In this document: positions 59,952 through 64,000 of the stretch, in pieces | How the letters are laid out: every line of letters begins with the position of its first letter | Position numbering within the stretch: the first letter of the stretch is position 1 | Assembly (NCBI RefSeq): GCF_027944005.1 | Contig: NZ_AP027204.1 | Coordinates: forward strand, 1,984,001-2,048,000 | DNA: 64,000 nucleotides | Direction: 5' to 3' | From: Polynucleobacter sp. SHI8 | GTDB taxonomy: Bacteria; Pseudomonadota; Gammaproteobacteria; Burkholderiales; Burkholderiaceae | The notes under the pieces: model-generated | Database searches by the model: none | What the model saw: only the letters and a program-made list of their open reading frames with translations | Told to the model about the DNA's origin: nothing | Made by a program: the position numbers and the translations under genes

Positions 59952-60656
59952 ATGGCACCACCAAATCGCTCATCTATTCGAAATTGGCCTGTTGAAATGC
60001 GCCCTAGAGAAAGGGTTTTACAATTCGGTATCCAATCATTAAGTAATGCCGAGTTATTGGCAATTTTTATTCAAACTGGGAATAAAAATCGAAATGCAAT
60101 AGAACTCTCTTCTGATATTTTGCAACATTTTGGAGGATTTCAAAATCTTTTAACAAGTTCTTTAGATGATTTTAAAGATATACCGGGTCTAGGCATTGCC
60201 AAGTGGACGCAAATCCAAGCTGCGCAAGAATTAGTGAAAAGAGCAAGCCTTGAGCAGTTAAAAGATCGGCCACTTTTACAGTCCCAAGCAATGACGAGAC
60301 AGTTTTTACAAACAAGCATAGGCTCCTTGGATCATGAGGTCTTTGCTTGCTTTTTTCTTGATCAAATGGGTTACTTGATTGAATTTAAGGTTCTTTTTCG
60401 AGGGGATTTCCACCAAACTTTTATTTATCCTCGAGAATTGATAAAAGAGGCTCTGAAGAGAAATAGTTCTGCAGTTATATTGGCGCATAACCATCCAAAT
60501 GGACTAGCTTTTCCAAGTGAAGCAGATATTGCTTTAACAAAAACTCTCAGAAAATTATTAAATTCCATAGAAATCAATGTCCTAGATCATCTCATCGTCA
60601 CTCAAAATGCCTATTATTCACTTTTAGACGGTGGAAACCTTAGTCTGGACGAATAG
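59952..60656 (+). CDS. radC: RadC-family JAB-domain protein
   Basis: 234 aa. N-terminal HhH-like part (PRERVLQFGIQSLSNAELLAIFI in part; IPGLGIAKWTQIQAA) and the C-terminal JAMM metalloprotease fold with ILAHNHPNGLAFPSEAD. The old DNA-repair role is doubtful; function is unknown. The frame remains open for 310 codons upstream, antisense to fkpB and ispH, but the RadC family begins at about the ATG at 59952. Confidence 0.94.
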   Translation: MAPPNRSSIRNWPVEMRPRERVLQFGIQSLSNAELLAIFIQTGNKNRNAIELSSDILQHFGGFQNLLTSSLDDFKDIPGLGIAKWTQIQAAQELVKRASLEQLKDRPLLQSQAMTRQFLQTSIGSLDHEVFACFFLDQMGYLIEFKVLFRGDFHQTFIYPRELIKEALKRNSSAVILAHNHPNGLAFPSEADIALTKTLRKLLNSIEINVLDHLIVTQNAYYSLLDGGNLSLDE

Positions 60657-60677
60657 AATAAATTTTTCTATATTCGC

Positions 60678-60707
60678 TTGGCAATTACCAATTGTAAATG
60701 CTATAAT
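60678..60707 (+). promoter_or_regulatory. Promoter of rpmB-rpmG
   Basis: TTGGCA (60678-60683), 18 bases, perfect TATAAT (60702-60707), 35 bp before the rpmB ATG. Strong sigma70 type. Confidence 0.7.
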
Positions 60708-60742
60708 CATTGTCTTTAGTACAGAATATGAAGGAGTGTGTC

Positions 60743-60976
60743 ATGGCTAAGGTATGCCAAGTCACCGGGAAAAAGCCGATGGTCGGTAACAATGTTTCCC
60801 ATGCAAACAATAAAACTAAGCGTCGCTTTTTGCCTAATTTGCAAAATCGTCGTTTTTGGGTTGAGTCAGAAAACCGTTGGGTAAGCTTACGTCTTACTAA
60901 TGCGGGCTTACGTCTCATTGATAAAAACGGTATTGATTCAGTTTTGGCTGATATCCGTGCTCGTGGTGAACTATAA
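60743..60976 (+). CDS. rpmB: 50S ribosomal protein L28
   Basis: 77 aa: AKVCQVTGKKPMVGNNVSHA, KRRFLPNLQNRRFWVES and LRLIDKNGIDSVL are L28 motifs. The ATG at 60743 has SD AAGGAG; an in-frame ATG 33 bases earlier is not the start. Co-transcribed with rpmG. Confidence 0.97.
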   Translation: MAKVCQVTGKKPMVGNNVSHANNKTKRRFLPNLQNRRFWVESENRWVSLRLTNAGLRLIDKNGIDSVLADIRARGEL

Positions 60977-60994
60977 AAACTTAAGGAACCCATC

Positions 60995-61162
60995 ATGGCA
61001 AAAGGCGGACGCGAAAAAATCAAATTAGAATCTACTGCAGGTACTGGTCACTTCTATACCACTACTAAAAACAAAAGAACTACTCCTGAAAAAATGGAGA
61101 TTATGAAGTTTGATCCTAAGGCTCGCAAGCACGTTTCTTACAAAGAAACAAAGATTAAGTAA
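60995..61162 (+). CDS. rpmG: 50S ribosomal protein L33
   Basis: 55 aa: AKGGREKIKLESTAGTGHFY, TTKNKRTTPEKMEIMKFDP, KARKHVSYKETKIK. It lacks the zinc-binding Cys pairs of some L33 forms, so it is the C-minus type. SD AAGGA precedes the ATG, 18 bp after rpmB, and a strong terminator follows. Confidence 0.97.
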   Translation: MAKGGREKIKLESTAGTGHFYTTTKNKRTTPEKMEIMKFDPKARKHVSYKETKIK

Positions 61163-61177
61163 TTTCTTTAAATATAA

Positions 61178-61204
61178 AAAAACCGCACGATGTGCGGTTT
61201 TTTT
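61178..61204. terminator. Bidirectional terminator after rpmG and the desaturase gene
   Basis: AAAAACCGCAC-GAT-GTGCGGTTTTT, 6 GC-rich pairs extended by A-T pairs, with T-runs on both strands. It serves rpmBG from the left and the desaturase gene from the right. Confidence 0.9.
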
Positions 61205-62402
61205 ATGCCAGGGTTTTTAGTTTTTGAGAAAATAGTTGTAAGAACTGGTTATTACTTCTCTCAGCTTTAACGCACCAATGATGTAACTGCTCCAGTAATT
61301 GATCACCAGTCGCAGAAGATCTTGACCAAATTTGAGTTAATTCTCTGCGCATTTCTATCAAATGCTTCATGCGATCATTTGCACTCATCAAATTTTCTAG
61401 GCGGATTTTATGCAGTGAGCTTAATTTATTCTCATCCTTACATAACCAATGATGATTGTCTGCAAACTCTTTTGCTAAATCCTTCATGCCTCTGACCTCT
61501 TGTTTAAAGGCCTCTTTCAAGGTCTTACTATACTGTGCCATCAGCTCGTAACGATGTTTGATGACTGTTTTTACGAGCTCTTCATTGATGACTTGAGCTT
61601 GAGTCTGGCGCATTTTAGGAATCGTCTTTTTGACATGAGCTAACTTCAAGCTTTGTAAGGCGCAAATATATAACCAACCAATATCTATTTCATACCATTT
61701 ACTTGATAACTTAGCACTTGTGGCAAAAGTATGATGATTGTTGTGCAACTCTTCACCGCCAATAATCAAGCCTAAGGGTAAGATATTTCTTGAAGCATCT
61801 TCGCAGTCATAATTTCGATAACCCCAAAAATGTCCAATGCCATTAATAATTCCAGCAGCTGTAAAGGGAATCCAAATCATTTGAATGGCCCAAATAAATC
61901 CACCAATAGCTCCAAATAGCAGAAGGTTAATTGCCATCATTAAACCAACACCTTGCCAACGATATTTAGAGTAAATGTGATTTTCAACCCAATCATCTGG
62001 TGTGCCATGACCAAATTTATCCATGGTTTCTTGATTATTGACTTCTAATTTATATAAATCCGCTCCACGCCACAAAACGGTATGAATCCCTAACACTTGA
62101 GGACTATGAGGATCATCTATAGTTTCACATTTTGCGTGATGTTTACGGTGAATTGCTGCCCACTCTTTAGTGACCATTCCAGTCGTTAACCACAGCCAAA
62201 GACGGAAAAAATGTGACACGGCAGGATGTAAATCTAGTGCCCGATGCGCTTGGTGTCGATGTAAAAAAATAGTCACACTGGCGATGGTAATGTGGGTCAT
62301 GATGATGATGTACCAAAAAACTGCCCATCCTGACCACTGTAATACTCCACCAGACATCCACTCCAACAACCACTCTGGTAAAACTTGACTTAGCTCTTGC
62401 AA
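61203..62402 (-). CDS. Acyl-CoA/fatty-acid desaturase (delta-9 type)
   Basis: 399 aa membrane di-iron enzyme. The three His boxes are HRHQAH (about 48-53), HRKHH (about 85-89) and HNNHH (about 218-222), between four helices. The C-terminal about 130 residues form an extra helical, charged tail (KTIPKMRQTQ to the end) not needed for catalysis. Probably adjusts membrane fluidity. Confidence 0.93.
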   Translation of the reverse strand: MQELSQVLPEWLLEWMSGGVLQWSGWAVFWYIIIMTHITIASVTIFLHRHQAHRALDLHPAVSHFFRLWLWLTTGMVTKEWAAIHRKHHAKCETIDDPHSPQVLGIHTVLWRGADLYKLEVNNQETMDKFGHGTPDDWVENHIYSKYRWQGVGLMMAINLLLFGAIGGFIWAIQMIWIPFTAAGIINGIGHFWGYRNYDCEDASRNILPLGLIIGGEELHNNHHTFATSAKLSSKWYEIDIGWLYICALQSLKLAHVKKTIPKMRQTQAQVINEELVKTVIKHRYELMAQYSKTLKEAFKQEVRGMKDLAKEFADNHHWLCKDENKLSSLHKIRLENLMSANDRMKHLIEMRRELTQIWSRSSATGDQLLEQLHHWCVKAERSNNQFLQLFSQKLKTLA

Positions 62403-62437
62403 AATTAAACTCGCTCTATTAGACCTAAACCTCTATT

Positions 62438-63910
62438 TTACTCCTCTTTCACGGGGGTTTCTTGCACTTCCTCTTGTGGGGTTTGAGTAATCGTTGTTTT
62501 TTTCTCTAGAATGGCCGCAAAAAAACCATCGGTTTCGTGACGGTTTGGCCAAAGTTGCCACCAGGAAGAATCCAAGCTTGCTCCAACCGGGATATCATTT
62601 AATTGAGGGAATGATCCCTTTAAAACCTCTTTTGGATCAAGTAATACGAAATTTGGATGTTGTTTTAAAAACTCAAGAACAATCACTTGATTTTCTTGCT
62701 CCAAAATACTGCAAGTTGCATAAACTAATCTTCCACCGGGCTTTAATAATTTTGCTGCTGCATTCAATATGGAATATTGTTTTGCCTGAAGCTCTTCAAT
62801 CGCCTGAGGACTCTGTCGCCACTTCAAATCAGGATTTCTCCGAAGCGTGCCTAAACCACTACAAGGCGCATCAACTAAAACGCGATCAATTTTTCCCGCT
62901 AAACGCTTTACTTTGGCATCATTTTCACTATCAATCCATACGGGATGAACATTAGACAAACCACTTTTGGCAACTCTTGGTTTTAATCTTGCAAGTCTTC
63001 TTGCGGATATATCAAAGGCATATAAACGACCCATAGATTTCATCATGGCGCCCATTGCAAGTGTCTTGCCTCCAGCTCCTGCGCAAAAATCAACGACCAT
63101 CTCCCCTCTTTTAGGGGCTAGCAACATACTCAGTAATTGACTACCTTCATCTTGTACCTCAAACTTACCGTCTTTAAAACTTTGCAAATTTTGTAATGCA
63201 GGCTTGCCAAGTAACCTCACCCCTAATTCAGAATAAGGTGTGGCTACGGCCTGATAGCGCCCTCCGAGTAAATTTAACTCTTCAAGCAAGGTTTCTCTTT
63301 TTTCTTTCATCGTATTCACACGACAATCTAGGGCGGCGGGCTTTAACAAAGCAAGTGCTAACTCCTCCCGAGACTGAGAGCCAATTTGCTGTTCCAATTC
63401 TTCCCACAACCAATCTGGCAAATTAAATCTCACAGGTGGTGTGAGGCTATCTCTAGGATAGTTCACAAATCGTTGTAGCCAATCAATTTCCCCAGGGTGG
63501 GCGACAAATGCTAAGTCGGCTAATGCACTCTCTAATTTATGGCTAGTCCCCAAACCCCCTTCAGATAAGGAAATCATTAAACCTAAAAGAGCAATTCTTC
63601 TATACAAAGCTCCTTGACCACTTTGTGCATATTGCAGTAACTCTAATTTATGTCGTAATACAGAAAATGTAGACTCCGCAATTAAAGCTCGATCACGATT
63701 ACCAAGTTGGCTATTATCTTTAAAGTATTTACTCACTACCATGTCAGAAGGACTATCAAACTTTAAGACCTCAGGTAGTAATCGCATGAGATGCTCTAAG
63801 TGAACTGGTAAAGCCTTTGCTTTAGCAATCGCAGGGTTGTAGGGTGTTTTTTTAGGTAAGCTTGTCCTACTTGAAACTTTCTTTGCAGGAGGTGTTTTTT
63901 TATTCATCAT
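62438..63910 (-). CDS. RsmB/NOP-family 16S rRNA (cytosine-C5) methyltransferase
   Basis: 490 aa. The SAM-binding MVVDFCAGAGGKTLAMGA, the DAPCSGLGTLRRNPDLKWR catalytic part and YATCSILEQEN with the second Cys define the m5C methyltransferase. The N-terminal part resembles the NusB-like domain, favouring RsmB over RsmF, though the exact target base is uncertain. The basic first 20 residues and acidic Thr/Glu/Val tail are outside the core. Confidence 0.9.
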   Translation of the reverse strand: MMNKKTPPAKKVSSRTSLPKKTPYNPAIAKAKALPVHLEHLMRLLPEVLKFDSPSDMVVSKYFKDNSQLGNRDRALIAESTFSVLRHKLELLQYAQSGQGALYRRIALLGLMISLSEGGLGTSHKLESALADLAFVAHPGEIDWLQRFVNYPRDSLTPPVRFNLPDWLWEELEQQIGSQSREELALALLKPAALDCRVNTMKEKRETLLEELNLLGGRYQAVATPYSELGVRLLGKPALQNLQSFKDGKFEVQDEGSQLLSMLLAPKRGEMVVDFCAGAGGKTLAMGAMMKSMGRLYAFDISARRLARLKPRVAKSGLSNVHPVWIDSENDAKVKRLAGKIDRVLVDAPCSGLGTLRRNPDLKWRQSPQAIEELQAKQYSILNAAAKLLKPGGRLVYATCSILEQENQVIVLEFLKQHPNFVLLDPKEVLKGSFPQLNDIPVGASLDSSWWQLWPNRHETDGFFAAILEKKTTITQTPQEEVQETPVKEE

Positions 63911-63926
63911 TGGAATGAATGATTCC

Positions 63927-64000
63927 TTAAGGGGTAGTTGGCAACATAAAAAATTGTTGCTGCGCAGGTTCTACTCTAACATTTCCCCGCTCTAAGACAA
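63927..64000 (-). CDS. 3' end of an upstream gene (partial, cut by window)
   Basis: The minus-strand frame entering at 63998 reads VLERGNVRVEPAQQQFFMLP and TTP before TAA (63929-63927), 16 bp upstream of the methyltransferase gene. By Burkholderiales gene order purN is a candidate, but 23 residues are too few to name it. Confidence 0.45.
   Translation of the reverse strand, partial: VLERGNVRVEPAQQQFFMLPTTP

Overview
The window reads as chromosomal DNA of a low-GC, compact betaproteobacterium of the Burkholderiales, closest in gene content and order to Polynucleobacter-type freshwater bacteria (inference from protein character and neighbourhoods; no search was run). Housekeeping genes dominate: rpoD, dnaG, yqeY, rpsU, tsaD, xseB-ispA-dxs, polA, thrB, uvrD, valS, galU, alaS, glnS, livKHMGF, fkpB-ispH, radC, rpmB-rpmG and an rRNA m5C methyltransferase. 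Many genes overlap by 1-4 bases, and several divergent pairs are separated by only about 20 bases.

Region 1-5.5 kb is a piece of photosynthesis gene content: hemE-hemC (tetrapyrrole supply), then a peripheral light-harvesting operon pucB-pucA-pucC, followed by two tiny unidentified membrane proteins, one with a TTG start and only 31 residues. The puc promoter carries a perfect TGT-N12-ACA (PpsR/CrtJ-type) site on the -35 box and an imperfect second copy 8 bp away. The LH2 alpha chain has Phe44-Leu45, the pair known from B800-820 (LH3) antennae, so a blue-shifted antenna is predicted. No reaction-centre or bacteriochlorophyll synthesis genes lie in the window.

Region 5.6-11.3 kb holds an NnrU-like membrane protein, an MsbA-type ABC exporter, a DCC thiol-oxidoreductase-like protein, an SDR, and a three-gene FeS-photolyase cassette that includes a 53-aa DUF2256 gene.

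Region 11.3-20.65 kb is the accessory stretch. It contains a PhdYeFM antitoxin whose RelE-type toxin is broken by a TnpB-only IS200/IS605-family element and by an internal stop, a SUMF1-domain protein, a DUF4239-like membrane protein, and a catabolic-looking operon (FAH-fold enzyme, ketopantoate-reductase-like enzyme, oxalyl-CoA-synthetase-like ligase) behind a palindromic operator candidate. Next come two gene stubs that collide head-on, and then a CAU tRNA beside two tandem 225-bp units, each beginning with a 5' half-tRNA. This last part looks like a decayed tRNA-associated island.

Region 20.65-64 kb is mostly core genome: transcription and replication (rpoD, dnaG), isoprenoid synthesis (dxs, ispA, ispH, which also feed carotenoids and phytol), DNA repair, tRNA synthetases, a tripartite tricarboxylate transporter (TctB-TctA, no TctC nearby), a full branched-chain amino-acid ABC transporter, ribosomal proteins L28/L33 and a fatty-acid desaturase. 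The right edge cuts a gene on the minus strand just upstream of the methyltransferase.
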